Source: Nostoc cf. commune SO-36 (GTDB lineage Bacteria > Cyanobacteriota > Cyanobacteriia > Cyanobacteriales > Nostocaceae). Taken from it: a stretch of 64,000 bases of DNA. Below the pieces are notes generated by a model that was given only the letters and a program-made list of their open reading frames with translations, ran no database searches and was not told the origin of the DNA. The stretch is from assembly GCF_023734775.1 (NCBI RefSeq), contig NZ_AP025732.1, positions 5,144,501 to 5,208,500 on the forward strand, written 5' to 3'. The position numbers and the translations under genes are program-made. This document shows, piece after piece, positions 18,517 through 26,775 of the stretch (within the stretch, counting starts at the first letter, position 1; every line of letters begins with the position of its first letter).

Positions 18517-19383
18517 TCAAGACTCAGGACTGAGGACTATAGAAAGAGCTAGTTGATACAGCTGACGGCGGGGAAGGGAGGTAAATTTTGCTAACTGACG
18601 GCTAGCTTGCGATCGCGATATTCCCTGACTAATTAACTGTTTTAATTCGGCTTTCAATTCCTCTTCTGTCAGCTGAGGCTGACTGGCTGGAATTCCTGCC
18701 ACTACTAATGTATATTCACCTTGGGGTTCTCGTTGGCTGTAGTGAGCGATCGCTTCAGCAATTGTCCCTCGCCAAAATTCCTCATATAATTTCGTTAACT
18801 CCCGCCCTAGCACAATTTGGCGATCGCTTCCCCAAACAAGAGCTAAATCTTGTAAAGTATCTCGCAAACGGTGGGGTGATTCGTAGAAAATCAATGTGCG
18901 AGATTCTGTTTGCAGAGATTCTAAATGCTCTTGTCTCTGTTGATTTTTCGCCGGGAGAAAGCCTTCAAAGACAAACCGATCCGTTGGTAATCCAGCTGCA
19001 CTCAATGCCGTAATTGCTGCACTAGCGCCAGGAATGGGAACTACTGAAATTCCCGCCTCAATGCAGGCTTTCACCAGTTCATATCCTGGATCGGAAATAC
19101 CTGGCATCCCAGCATCACTCACCAGAGCGATCGCTTTATTGTTAACTAAATGCTCTAATAATTCTGGGATGCGGCTGGTACGATTGTGTTCGTGGTAACT
19201 TAGCTGGGGTGTTTTAACTTGAAAATGCTGTAATAGTTTCCCTGTGTGACGCGTGTCTTCCGCAGCAATGATATCTACAGTCTGTAAAATTCTCACCGCG
19301 CGAAAGGTTATATCTTCCAGATTGCCAATTGGTGTGCCGACAACGTAAAGTGTTCCTGGTTTTGGATCGGTTTGCATGAGCAA
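18517..19383 (-). CDS. rsmI: 16S rRNA (cytidine(1402)-2'-O)-methyltransferase
   Basis: RsmI 2'-O-methylates C1402 of 16S rRNA in the decoding centre, using S-adenosylmethionine. The 288-residue sequence has the family signatures GTPIGNLEDITFRAVRIL, AAEDTRHTGKLLQHF, SYHEHN, LVSDAGMPGISDPGYELV, PIPGASAAITALSAAGLP and FYESPHRL, then a C-terminal helical part with SRSQASRQLAKFTSLPRRQLYQ. Length is normal. The first ATG is at 19383, with an alternative at 19377. It is a single gene, divergent from the PfkB kinase. Confidence 0.96.
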   Translation of the reverse strand: MLMQTDPKPGTLYVVGTPIGNLEDITFRAVRILQTVDIIAAEDTRHTGKLLQHFQVKTPQLSYHEHNRTSRIPELLEHLVNNKAIALVSDAGMPGISDPGYELVKACIEAGISVVPIPGASAAITALSAAGLPTDRFVFEGFLPAKNQQRQEHLESLQTESRTLIFYESPHRLRDTLQDLALVWGSDRQIVLGRELTKLYEEFWRGTIAEAIAHYSQREPQGEYTLVVAGIPASQPQLTEEELKAELKQLISQGISRSQASRQLAKFTSLPRRQLYQLALSIVLSPES

Positions 19384-19469
19384 GAATTAGGAGTTTGTAG
19401 AGACGCGATGAATCGCGTCTGTGCAGGAGTTAAAAATAATTGATGCACCTATACGAAGATAAATGATAA

Positions 19470-20363
19470 ATGGATAATCTAAAATCCAAAATTCAAAATC
19501 TGAAATCGGCTCGTGGGTTATTTGTCGGCTTAGTAACCTTAGATTTGATTTACCTTGCTGACTCTGCCCCTAAGAATAATCAGAAGATTGTCGCTACTGA
19601 CTATACCGTAGCGGCAGGTGGCCCAGCTACAAACGCGGCTGTGACTTTCAGCCATTTAGGAAATCAGGCTACAGTCTTGGGTGTAGTGGGTTCTCACCCC
19701 ATGACGCAGCTAATTCGAGGTGATTTGGCGAATTACAAAGTTGCGATCGCAGACCTTGAGCCTACCACTGATTTAGCACCGCCTGTCTCTTCAATCATTG
19801 TCACTCAAGCTACGGGTGAACGAGCTGTGGTTTCCATCAATGCTGTAAAAACTCAAGCCAGCAGCGCATCTATCCCGTCGAATATTTTCCCAAATGTCGA
19901 TATAGTACTAATTGATGGGCATCAGATGGCAGTTAGTTATGCCACAGCCCAACTAGCTAAAGCCAAGAATATCCCAGTAGTAATTGATGGTGGTAGCTGG
20001 AAACCTGGATTTGAGCAAATTCTGCCTTTCGTGGATTATGCCATCTGTTCGGCTAATTTTTATCCCCCGAACTGCCAGACTGGAGAAGACGTTTTTGCCT
20101 ACCTGAATGGATTTAACATTCCTCACGTCGCCATTACCCACGGACAAAAACCAATTGAATACTTGAGTTGCACTAAAACTGGTATCGTAGATGTGCCGCA
20201 GATTCAAGCGGTTGATACATTGGGGGCTGGAGATATTTTTCACGGTGCTTTCTGTAATTACATTTTAAGGGAAAGTTTTACTGATGCACTGAGACTGGCA
20301 GCTAATATTGCTGCTGATTCATGTAAATTTTTTGGTACGCGGCGCTGGATGGATTTAAGATAA
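19470..20363 (+). CDS. PfkB-family carbohydrate/nucleoside kinase
   Basis: The 297-residue protein is a ribokinase-fold sugar kinase. The first signature AAGGPATNAAVTFSHLG is at about residues 48-64 and the second, with the anion hole and catalytic Asp, is AVDTLGAGDIFHGAFCNYIL at about 246-265. It phosphorylates a sugar or related substrate with ATP; the substrate cannot be told from sequence. The first 15 residues (MDNLKSKIQNLKSAR) are encoded by an AAAATCC-type heptamer repeat, so either the start was created by the repeat or translation begins at a nearby non-ATG codon before GLFVGLVTLD. A TAATTCG heptamer array follows the stop. Confidence 0.9.
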   Translation: MDNLKSKIQNLKSARGLFVGLVTLDLIYLADSAPKNNQKIVATDYTVAAGGPATNAAVTFSHLGNQATVLGVVGSHPMTQLIRGDLANYKVAIADLEPTTDLAPPVSSIIVTQATGERAVVSINAVKTQASSASIPSNIFPNVDIVLIDGHQMAVSYATAQLAKAKNIPVVIDGGSWKPGFEQILPFVDYAICSANFYPPNCQTGEDVFAYLNGFNIPHVAITHGQKPIEYLSCTKTGIVDVPQIQAVDTLGAGDIFHGAFCNYILRESFTDALRLAANIAADSCKFFGTRRWMDLR

Positions 20364-20390
20364 TTCGTAATTCGTAATTCGTAATTAGTT
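20363..20390. repeat. Tandem heptamer TAATTCG, about 3-4 copies
   Basis: A short tandem repeat directly follows the stop codon of the PfkB kinase gene, like the heptamer arrays elsewhere in the window. Confidence 0.7.
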
Positions 20391-20454
20391 AAACTAAGTA
20401 TCGGTATGCTACCCTAATCACGCTTATACATATTTTTAGTTCAGGTCAAATTTA

Positions 20455-21315
20455 ATGAAAGACTTACAAGAAATATTAGCGATCGCTCGTGAGGTAGGTT
20501 GGGGCGCAGCAGAGATACTGCGATCGTATTATCACGGAACTGCAAAAGACCCTAATTTAGAAGTACAATATAAACAAAATGAGCCTGTTACCGTTGCCGA
20601 TGTAGCTGTGAGTCAATACATTTTGCAGAGGCTACAAGCAACTTTAGGTAACGAAGATTTTGCTTATATCAGTGAAGAAACTTACCAATTGCCAAGCGGT
20701 GTAGCACAGGCTTCTGCACCTTGGGTATGGATAATCGACCCTTTGGATGGCACACGAGACTTTATCCAAAAAACTGGAGATTATGCGGTTCACATTGCTT
20801 TAGTCAAGGAAACACGCCCAGTGTTGGCAGTGGTGGCAGTACCAGAGGCTCAAAAATTATATTACGCTACCAAAGGCGGAGGGACATTTGTAGAAACCCG
20901 TGATGGATCTCTCCCTTTACAAGTGTCGTCAGGCAAACGAGTTGAGGATTTAACCTTAGTCGTTAGTCGCTCTCACCGCAATCAACGCTTAGATTACCTA
21001 CTACAAAACTTACCCTGTCAAAATCAGAAATCTGTGGGTAGTGTCGGGTGCAAAATCGCCACCATTATTGAGCAACACGCAGATATCTACATTTCCCTTT
21101 CTGGCAAGTCTGCGCCCAAAGATTGGGATATAGCAGCCCCAGAACTAATTTTAACAGAAGCTGGTGGTAAGTTTACCCACTTCGATGGTACCCCGTTGCA
21201 ATATAACACTGGTGATATCAATCAATGGGGAGGTTTGCTTGCTAGTAACGGTGAATATCACGAACTGCTGTGCAAGGAAGCAGAAAAGATTTTAGCGCAG
21301 TTTGACCAAGACTAA
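20455..21315 (+). CDS. cysQ: 3'(2'),5'-bisphosphate nucleotidase / inositol monophosphatase family
   Basis: The 286-residue protein belongs to the Mg-dependent, lithium-sensitive phosphatases. Metal-binding motifs are VTVADVAVSQYI and EE in YISEETYQ (about residue 68), DPLDGTRDFIQKTGDYAVHI (about 98-117), and DWDIAAPELILTEAGG (about 226-241). The order and spacing best fit CysQ, which removes 3'-phosphoadenosine 5'-phosphate produced during sulfate assimilation and sulfotransferase reactions; inositol or fructose bisphosphatase activity is an alternative. The start ATG at 20455 gives MKDLQEILAIAREVGWGAAEIL. Confidence 0.9.
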   Translation: MKDLQEILAIAREVGWGAAEILRSYYHGTAKDPNLEVQYKQNEPVTVADVAVSQYILQRLQATLGNEDFAYISEETYQLPSGVAQASAPWVWIIDPLDGTRDFIQKTGDYAVHIALVKETRPVLAVVAVPEAQKLYYATKGGGTFVETRDGSLPLQVSSGKRVEDLTLVVSRSHRNQRLDYLLQNLPCQNQKSVGSVGCKIATIIEQHADIYISLSGKSAPKDWDIAAPELILTEAGGKFTHFDGTPLQYNTGDINQWGGLLASNGEYHELLCKEAEKILAQFDQD

Positions 21316-21479
21316 TAGAGACATGAGAATTTAGAGACCTAACACTGCTAGTTCTTTACAAGAGACTTCTTGCATAAGTCGGAGAAAGAGAAGGGGAAAA
21401 GGTTCTGTATTGTCCCCTTCCCCTTTAACCTTTACCCTTTTCCCCCTCTTGCAAAAAGCACTTTTGCAAGAGTTCTAAG

Positions 21480-21575
21480 AGGTTGTGGATAACCACAAGA
21501 AACACAAATATGATTTTGTTCACCATATTTTCTGCCGTTCATGCAGATACGAGTTGATCCACACCTTGGACACTG
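21480..21575 (-). pseudogene. IS1-family InsA zinc-ribbon fragment
   Basis: A short stretch encodes IQCPRCGSTRICMNGRKYG and then QNHICVSCG, which is the N-terminal zinc ribbon of IS1-type transposases (CPxCG...CxxCG). The flanks do not continue the transposase, and a palindromic Nostoc repeat (GCTACGCGAACGGCGGGCGTAGC, about 21600-21622) abuts it. It is a relic. Confidence 0.7.
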
Positions 21576-21672
21576 TATGGCAATGCCTTCTCTGCAAGAC
21601 GCTACGCGAACGGCGGGCGTAGCCATCGCTCAAATTCATACTTCAATTATGCAACGCCCAGAATTGAGCTTA

Positions 21673-22200
21673 TTATTTTTGTTGAAGTGCAAACTTTATA
21701 TCTGTCACCTCTAATTCTCCTCCGGTGCTTATTAATACTACATTAATGCCTAAAACACTTTTTCCTTTAGTTGTATAGTTAGTTGGAAGTATTTTTTTGG
21801 TCAAATCAAACTTCAGAGAACTTGCAGACAACGGACTTTCATATAAGGAACGAGTGGGTTTATCGCCAATTAAAAATGAAGAAATAGCTACTTGTGCTGG
21901 TGCTTTCTTGACTTCGCCTTTGAAAGCTAAAGGCACAAGCCTAAATTGCTTTTGACTATTAGAAGTATTAATTCTAATGATACATGTAGTCCTTGATAAA
22001 TTTGGGCTTACAGCTATCCGAGAGCTAAGTTTCAACTCATTTGTTTTCGGATTGAAATTTATATTACATCCCTTATTAACAGAAAATTGTGGCTGAGTTT
22101 CTATTGCACTAGCAATGCTAGATGAATTGGCACCATAAGAATATAAAAAAAACAAGGATATTAAGGTGAAAAAATTACGTGTGTCACTTAATCTCAACAT
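21673..22200 (-). CDS. Secreted protein, unknown function (paralogue of the gene at 22719)
   Basis: The 175-residue product has a Sec-type signal peptide (FFTLISLFFLYSYGANSSSIASA). The mature part shares a pattern with the product of the nearby gene at 22719-23312: a first cysteine segment, CIIRINT (the other has CILRIDT), and a C-terminal KSVLGINVVLIS (the other has QGQLGINMIAQS) followed by a D/E-x-A/T-D strand. This pattern is reminiscent of DUF4360-like secreted proteins, but I cannot confirm the family. Probably periplasmic or surface-exposed. Paralogy is seen in sequence; function is unknown. Confidence 0.7.
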   Translation of the reverse strand: MLRLSDTRNFFTLISLFFLYSYGANSSSIASAIETQPQFSVNKGCNINFNPKTNELKLSSRIAVSPNLSRTTCIIRINTSNSQKQFRLVPLAFKGEVKKAPAQVAISSFLIGDKPTRSLYESPLSASSLKFDLTKKILPTNYTTKGKSVLGINVVLISTGGELEVTDIKFALQQK

Positions 22201-22718
22201 AATCTACTCTCCATATACAGAAATTTGGAATCTTCAATAAGTAAGAAAGAATACATTCGGTAGAATCAATGAGTAGGGCATTTAGAACCCACCATTGATT
22301 GAAGACCACAAAAATACGGATTTAGTGAGGTATTTTACCGTCTATTCGTCCGCTTTTGCGGTGAGGATACTCAACTGAATTCTGCCGAATGTATTCTGTT
22401 TTGCTCAAAAATAAGAAGGACAATCAAATGGCGCTTTCACTGAGATTTACTTGTAGAATTGGTAGTTTTTCGATTCCCAACTCAAGCACATTTCTCATTC
22501 ATACTGCTGACAAAATTTATAAGATAGCGAATGAAATAGCCCTGCCTGAAAAAGGGGTGCTAGGGCGAATAAATAACTACCTCAATCATAGCCAGTAACT
22601 AGGAAAACAACATCTGATACCAAGTTGCCAACCTGCGGTGTGTGGGATTAGAGATTAGTCAAACAACAAAGTTTTTACTAATATCATTATCTTCTTAAAT
22701 TCCACAACAATAAGCAAA
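22201..22718. other. Intergenic region holding a MITE candidate
   Basis: Apart from the inverted-repeat element at 22249-22395, no convincing gene is seen. A 69-codon frame (22389-22598) has neither a ribosome-binding site nor recognisable content. Confidence 0.5.
22249..22395. mobile_element. Small inverted-repeat element (MITE candidate, about 147 bp)
   Basis: The ends are imperfect inverted repeats of about 20 bases: AGAATACATTCGGTAGAAT on the left and, in reverse complement, AGAATACATTCGGCAGAAT on the right. The interior includes a GTCCGCTTTTGCGGTGAGGA hairpin. The element has no gene and fits a non-autonomous transposon. No clear target duplication could be assigned by eye. Confidence 0.55.
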
Positions 22719-23312
22719 TTAGCAAGGAGCTAGGTCTATACGCAATAGCACATCCCCAGCACTTAGATCGGCTGAATCAACAAAAATCTCACTTCCTGAT
22801 GAGGATTGTGCAATCATATTAATACCTAATTGTCCTTGTCCACCACACGAAGCAGCTGCAACAAAAACATCATCTTGCTCCTGAAAAAGAAGATTGCTAG
22901 ATTTAAACTGGGTAACTATAGGGCGAGCTGAGGTTATACCACCAAGAGCACCACCATTAAAGATATAGCTTCTGCTTAAGGTCGTACCTCTACTCAGTGG
23001 TTTAACATCAACACTTCCTTGGTACAGTATCTCTACATTTTGGACAATGAAGCCACTTGGAATGATAGTATCAATACGTAAAATACACCTTTGACGCGCA
23101 CCCTCTTTTGCATTGAACTTATCCAAGAGGAGCGATAAGCTTCTACCGTCAGATCCAAGAAGCTGATCTGTAACAACACATCCACCACCAGATGCAATTG
23201 CCTTTCTAAAAGTAATACTAGGCGATACCTTAGCCAAAGCCGTGGTGGCAATAACGTTCATTCCAAAAATTGTAGATAAAGACAGTAATACACCAAATTT
23301 TTTAATGTTCAT
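22719..23312 (-). CDS. Secreted protein, DUF4360-like, unknown function
   Basis: The start chosen is the ATG at 23312 (MNIKKFGVLLSLSTIFG), because it begins a good Sec signal peptide cleaved after TTALA; the frame is open for another 59 codons upstream, but those do not look coding. The mature protein, about 170 residues, has cysteines in GGCVVTDQLLG, RQRCILRIDT, AAASCGGQGQLGIN and a C-terminal LAPC, which could make two disulphides. It is a paralogue of the gene at 21673-22200, and the two flank a MITE candidate, suggesting a local duplication. Confidence 0.7.
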   Translation of the reverse strand: MNIKKFGVLLSLSTIFGMNVIATTALAKVSPSITFRKAIASGGGCVVTDQLLGSDGRSLSLLLDKFNAKEGARQRCILRIDTIIPSGFIVQNVEILYQGSVDVKPLSRGTTLSRSYIFNGGALGGITSARPIVTQFKSSNLLFQEQDDVFVAAASCGGQGQLGINMIAQSSSGSEIFVDSADLSAGDVLLRIDLAPC

Positions 23313-23489
23313 GTGAATTTGTAGTGATGTTGCTAGAGTTGTTTTTTGATGAAAAATGCATTCAGAAGACAGAAGGAATGAAGGCATCTTTGCTTTAATC
23401 CCACGCTTAAAAACATAGGATTGAAGCAAGAATACTTTGTGTCTGGTATTACACTTGTCGACACAATTTATTGTTATGGTAGTGGGCAA

Positions 23490-23809
23490 TCACCCACCAC
23501 TAAAATTTTGATTAATACTTACAGGCTTCTGCCTTCTTGAATTGTGGGAAATCCTTTCAGATATGCTTCATAGTGTTAAGCAATTTTTCGCCAACAGTAT
23601 CAGCAAGCATGACATAAGCCGCCATGTAACGTCTGAAAGCCTTGCTACCGAGAAGATATCTAAACTTCTTCTCAAAAATATTTTCGTATATTTAGATTAT
23701 GACTGGATATTAGATGTACGAATCAAAGAATTTACAATCCTTGATAGTTAACTACTTTGTTGTTTTATTGACATCACACTTAGTGCCGTATGCCATTGTC
23801 CCAAATCCT
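23490..23809. other. Intergenic region without recognisable features
   Basis: No gene is seen. A 69-codon frame on the + strand (23542-23751) lacks any recognisable content. Confidence 0.4.
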
Positions 23810-24000
23810 TTAAAGAATCGACCGTTTCTTGGCAGCTTCTCCTCGCCTGTCATACTTACTCTGGTTGTACTTGGTGACGTATGACCTGCAAGCTTCGCTA
23901 TCGTGACGATATCTGCGCCAGCATCTAATAAATTACCGATAAAAGTTCTTCTAAAATCGGCGTTGCTGAAAGAGTGATGCTTGATTTGGCAAAATAGAGG
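23810..24000 (-). pseudogene. Tyrosine recombinase/integrase C-terminal relic
   Basis: Translation gives HSFSNADFRRTFIGNLLDAGADIVTIAKLAGHTSPSTTRV, the C-terminal catalytic box of phage-type tyrosine recombinases (H-x-x-R with R in DFRRTF, and the LAGH motif). The catalytic tyrosine is reached only after a frame change (YDRRGEEA-like, ending at a TAA at 23810). Everything N-terminal of about 24000 is missing, and at that point the sequence changes abruptly into an IS1 fragment. It is a dead remnant. Confidence 0.75.
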
Positions 24001-24001
24001 A

Positions 24002-24126
24002 ATGAAGTGTCCTAAATGCAACTCAACTCAAACTACTAAAAATGGGCATCGTCGAGACAGGCAATGCTACAAGTTTTGCAGTGTGGTAGCCAGTTCCTCG
24101 AAACCTATCGTCCTTTACCTGCTTAG
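24002..24126 (+). pseudogene. IS1-family InsA fragment
   Basis: The + strand encodes MKCPKCNSTQTTKNGHRRD and then QCYKF, the zinc-ribbon N-terminus of IS1 InsA. After a frame change it continues as CGSQFLETYRPLPA, and it ends at a TAG at 24126. Its start abuts the truncated recombinase relic, so the IS probably inserted into or next to the recombinase gene and later decayed. Confidence 0.75.
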
Positions 24127-24304
24127 TTCATTACAGTTTCAGCAACGCCGAGAATGAATATTTTTTAATTTGGTTTATAAGCATCTACACTGATAACAAT
24201 CTTTACTTAATTGTATAAAGTAAGTAATTAAATATACAATAAAATCCTAGTTCATCGTGAACGATTCATCACTCATAAATCCTTAACTCTAGATATTCAG
24301 GAAA

Positions 24305-25023
24305 ATGTTACGACTTTATCATTTATTACTAGGTTCTATTTTGCTGGTGTCAATACCAGTGGGAGCAAAATTTATTCTCCCCCAATTTTCTCCACCCAAA
24401 ACAGTAAAACCCGCTGCTGTTGCAAAACTTGCCAACCCGAATGAGGGAAATATCTGGCAGAAAATCCTGGGAAATACTGCGCCTCCAACTAACTGGCAAG
24501 TTGCGGCTTGTGAGGGAAATGCACCCCTGTTGTGTGTCTCTTCCAAAGGGAAACTTTTAGGTACTGTTGAAATTAACGTTTACCCCTTAGCAAGCAATGA
24601 AGATTTCCAAAAAAGCTTGTAGCAGCTGGTATTCCACCTGGTTCTCAAGTGGACTACCAAAATTCCAAATACCAAACCCAAGTATTATCAGTACTAAAGA
24701 TTTGGGTTGAAGACCACTACGCTGCTTTTGCGAAAGATCGTCAGGGTAAATATGGAAAAGAGATTACTTTCTTAACCTATCCACCGCAAGCAGTACCCAT
24801 TGGTAAGCTTCAGGGAATCCGTTATGGGTTTGCTGGACTCAAGGAAAAAGGTGGAGTACAAGAGCAACATATCGGTCATGTTGCCTTTGATGGCAGTAAA
24901 CTTTACGTAATTACCACTGCATTTGACACAGGTACACAAACAGGTAAGTTTGATAAACTAGAAAACTTAGCTATTTTTCAACCTTACTTGTATGCGATCG
25001 CAGCAGATTTGCGTTTACCCTAA
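24305..25023 (+). pseudogene. Cyanobacterial exported protein, frameshifted
   Basis: The first frame starts MLRLYHLLLGSILLVSIPVGAKF (a signal anchor or signal peptide), runs to NEDFQKSL and stops at 24622. The second frame carries LVAAGIPPGSQVDYQ through to the end AIAADLRLP at 25023. Adding one A to the A6 run at about 24609-24614 joins them as FQKKLVAAG. The complete protein would have about 239 residues, with a membrane-anchored N-terminus and an alpha/beta domain. I do not recognise a function. Content on both sides of the break is intact, so a sequence error is as likely as true decay. Confidence 0.7.
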
Positions 25024-25064
25024 TTGACATGGGGCATGGAGTATTGTCCCCAGCCCCCATCAAC

Positions 25065-25952
25065 CTAAATTTCAGCTACCGCCCGTTCAATCAAGCGACG
25101 TGCTAAAGTTTGCGTGCCGGTGTGTTCATAATAATTCGTTGCGACATCTAGGAACGCCGCGAGGTAGTCTAACTTATCATCGGCAATATCGGCAAAGCTT
25201 TGCAAGTGATGGACAACCTTTTGTGGCGTTAAATCATTGGCAGAGACTAATCCACTCATCCAACCTTTAACTGAGTCAAAGCTTTCGCCGATAAAGTTGA
25301 GTTTATTACCAGCATTGCTCCCTGGAATCACATCTTTGATATTTTGGAAAGTCGAGTTTTTTTCTAATTCCTGTGGATTTATTTGATTAAGCCCAGATAT
25401 TGCTTTGCTGATGAAGTCTGGGCCTAGGGGTATCAAACCATCAACGCAAATTAATGCCACCATACGGATGAGTGACTCACCACTATACTCACCCAAAGAG
25501 GCGACAAAATCCCCAATACTATCTCCAGGAATGCCGTTAATTTGACAGAAGGCTACTAACTCAGCGACTAATTTCAATGTCAAATCTATGGTTTGGGCTT
25601 TATCAGGTTTAGGAGTAACAGAGTTTAAGAAACCCAACAAAGGAATTTTCTCACCAAGTTTGTTAGCTAATGCTGCTGCACCAAGTGCTTTATCTGTACC
25701 ATCAACGGTTTGATATAACCATAAGGCTGTTTGGTATCCTTGCGATTTGTCGTTGAATAAATAAATCGCTCTTTCACCAATTTGCTGAATTAAATCTTCG
25801 TCGTCTTCGCCAGTGACGATCTTAATGGTGTTGACAAAGCCGACGGTATTTTGCCACTCTCCAGGAGCAACAAAATCAAGGGACTTCAACAGAGAAATGG
25901 TTAAGCCACCAGTTGGCAATTGATCAACCAAATCAACAATCGATTTGCTCAC
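25065..25952 (-). CDS. Conserved-looking cyanobacterial protein, unknown function
   Basis: The 295-residue, largely helical, acidic protein starts MSKSIVDLVDQLPTGG at an ATG with an AGGAGAT ribosome-binding site upstream. It has no signal peptide. Segments such as GLIPLGPDFISKAISGLNQINP and a repeated LVxxxxxF pattern are seen, but no domain I recognise. The neighbouring lipoprotein gene (26507-26001) lies in the same orientation 48 bases upstream, so the two may be co-transcribed. Function unknown. Confidence 0.65.
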   Translation of the reverse strand: MSKSIVDLVDQLPTGGLTISLLKSLDFVAPGEWQNTVGFVNTIKIVTGEDDEDLIQQIGERAIYLFNDKSQGYQTALWLYQTVDGTDKALGAAALANKLGEKIPLLGFLNSVTPKPDKAQTIDLTLKLVAELVAFCQINGIPGDSIGDFVASLGEYSGESLIRMVALICVDGLIPLGPDFISKAISGLNQINPQELEKNSTFQNIKDVIPGSNAGNKLNFIGESFDSVKGWMSGLVSANDLTPQKVVHHLQSFADIADDKLDYLAAFLDVATNYYEHTGTQTLARRLIERAVAEI

Positions 25953-26000
25953 AAAAATCTCCTTATCTAAGTTTTGTTATCTAAATGTTCGTAGTGCAAA

Positions 26001-26507
26001 TCATTTCAGTTTAGCCAGACCATTAAGATTAAACTTCTCTAGCCAATCTGCGCGATCGCTAGCTGTAAATGACGGATTGCTGGAAATTGCTTTTACTTGG
26101 TACTTACCTACTAAAATTGCAGTTTGCGTCTTACCAACTTCTATTGCGGGATAACCACCAATTTTTTTGGTGCTTTTCGAGAACTTGGCTGCCGCAGGTG
26201 TGCCAGTAGTATCAGAAATAGATAGTAATGCTATATCTTTACCGCCTTTTTTCAACTTCAAATTGGCAAAGCCTTTTTTCTCTTGGGTATAGACGCCCTG
26301 GTAGCCATCACTAGCTTTTGGAAAAAGTTTATTAAATTCGCTACCCTGAGTTGCAGTTTTAGCCACTGCAAGACCCTTGCTCTGTTGAGTGCTTTCTTTT
26401 TGCGCCTGGTCAAAACGTCCAGGTGCTTTTGGAGTACAGGCCGTTGTCAGTAGTACCACTGAGAGCAACAAAGCAGCTACTACCCTATGTCCACGGTGTA
26501 TAATCAT
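26001..26507 (-). CDS. Putative lipoprotein, unknown function
   Basis: The 168-residue product has an N-terminal lipoprotein signal (HRVVAALLLSVVLLTTAC with the lipobox cysteine at about residue 24), then a Lys/Gln-rich linker and a compact C-terminal domain ending SDRADWLEKFNLNGLAKLK. I infer attachment to the periplasmic side of a membrane. The domain is not recognised. It is followed 48 bases on by the gene at 25065-25952 on the same strand. Confidence 0.7.
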   Translation of the reverse strand: MIIHRGHRVVAALLLSVVLLTTACTPKAPGRFDQAQKESTQQSKGLAVAKTATQGSEFNKLFPKASDGYQGVYTQEKKGFANLKLKKGGKDIALLSISDTTGTPAAAKFSKSTKKIGGYPAIEVGKTQTAILVGKYQVKAISSNPSFTASDRADWLEKFNLNGLAKLK

Positions 26508-26702
26508 TCTTGGCTTTTCCTTATACTTGAGCTTTCAGGCAATTATCTGCGCTGCTAGCAATTATTACCCGTAAAATTTACTTTTTGATAATATATTGCC
26601 TAAGTTCTCAACTATAGCCCTCTAATTTTGATGCAACACCCATGATTATGGCGTTTCAAAAAAGAGTTTAGTGCCATACTCAACGTAGCAATTAACCCAA
26701 TG

Positions 26703-26737
26703 CAAAAACGCCCCCCCTTTCGGGAGAGCGTCTTTTA
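26703..26737 (-). terminator. Rho-independent terminator of psbA
   Basis: Downstream of the psbA stop codon, the minus strand reads AAAAGACGCTCTCCCGAAAG followed by GGGGGGGCGTTTTTGC, a GC-rich stem with a GAAA-type loop and a U-run. It ends transcription about 40 bases beyond the gene. Confidence 0.85.
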
Positions 26738-26775
26738 TTTATGGATTAGCGTTAAGAGCTTATCTCAAATTATGA

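Noticed and set aside
22389..22598. 69-codon frame between the two secreted-protein genes
   Set aside because: It begins within the MITE end, has no ribosome-binding site and no recognisable features.
24305..25023. Two separate small genes at 24305-24622 and 24649-25023
   Set aside because: One added A in the A6 run joins them as one protein, so they are parts of a single gene.
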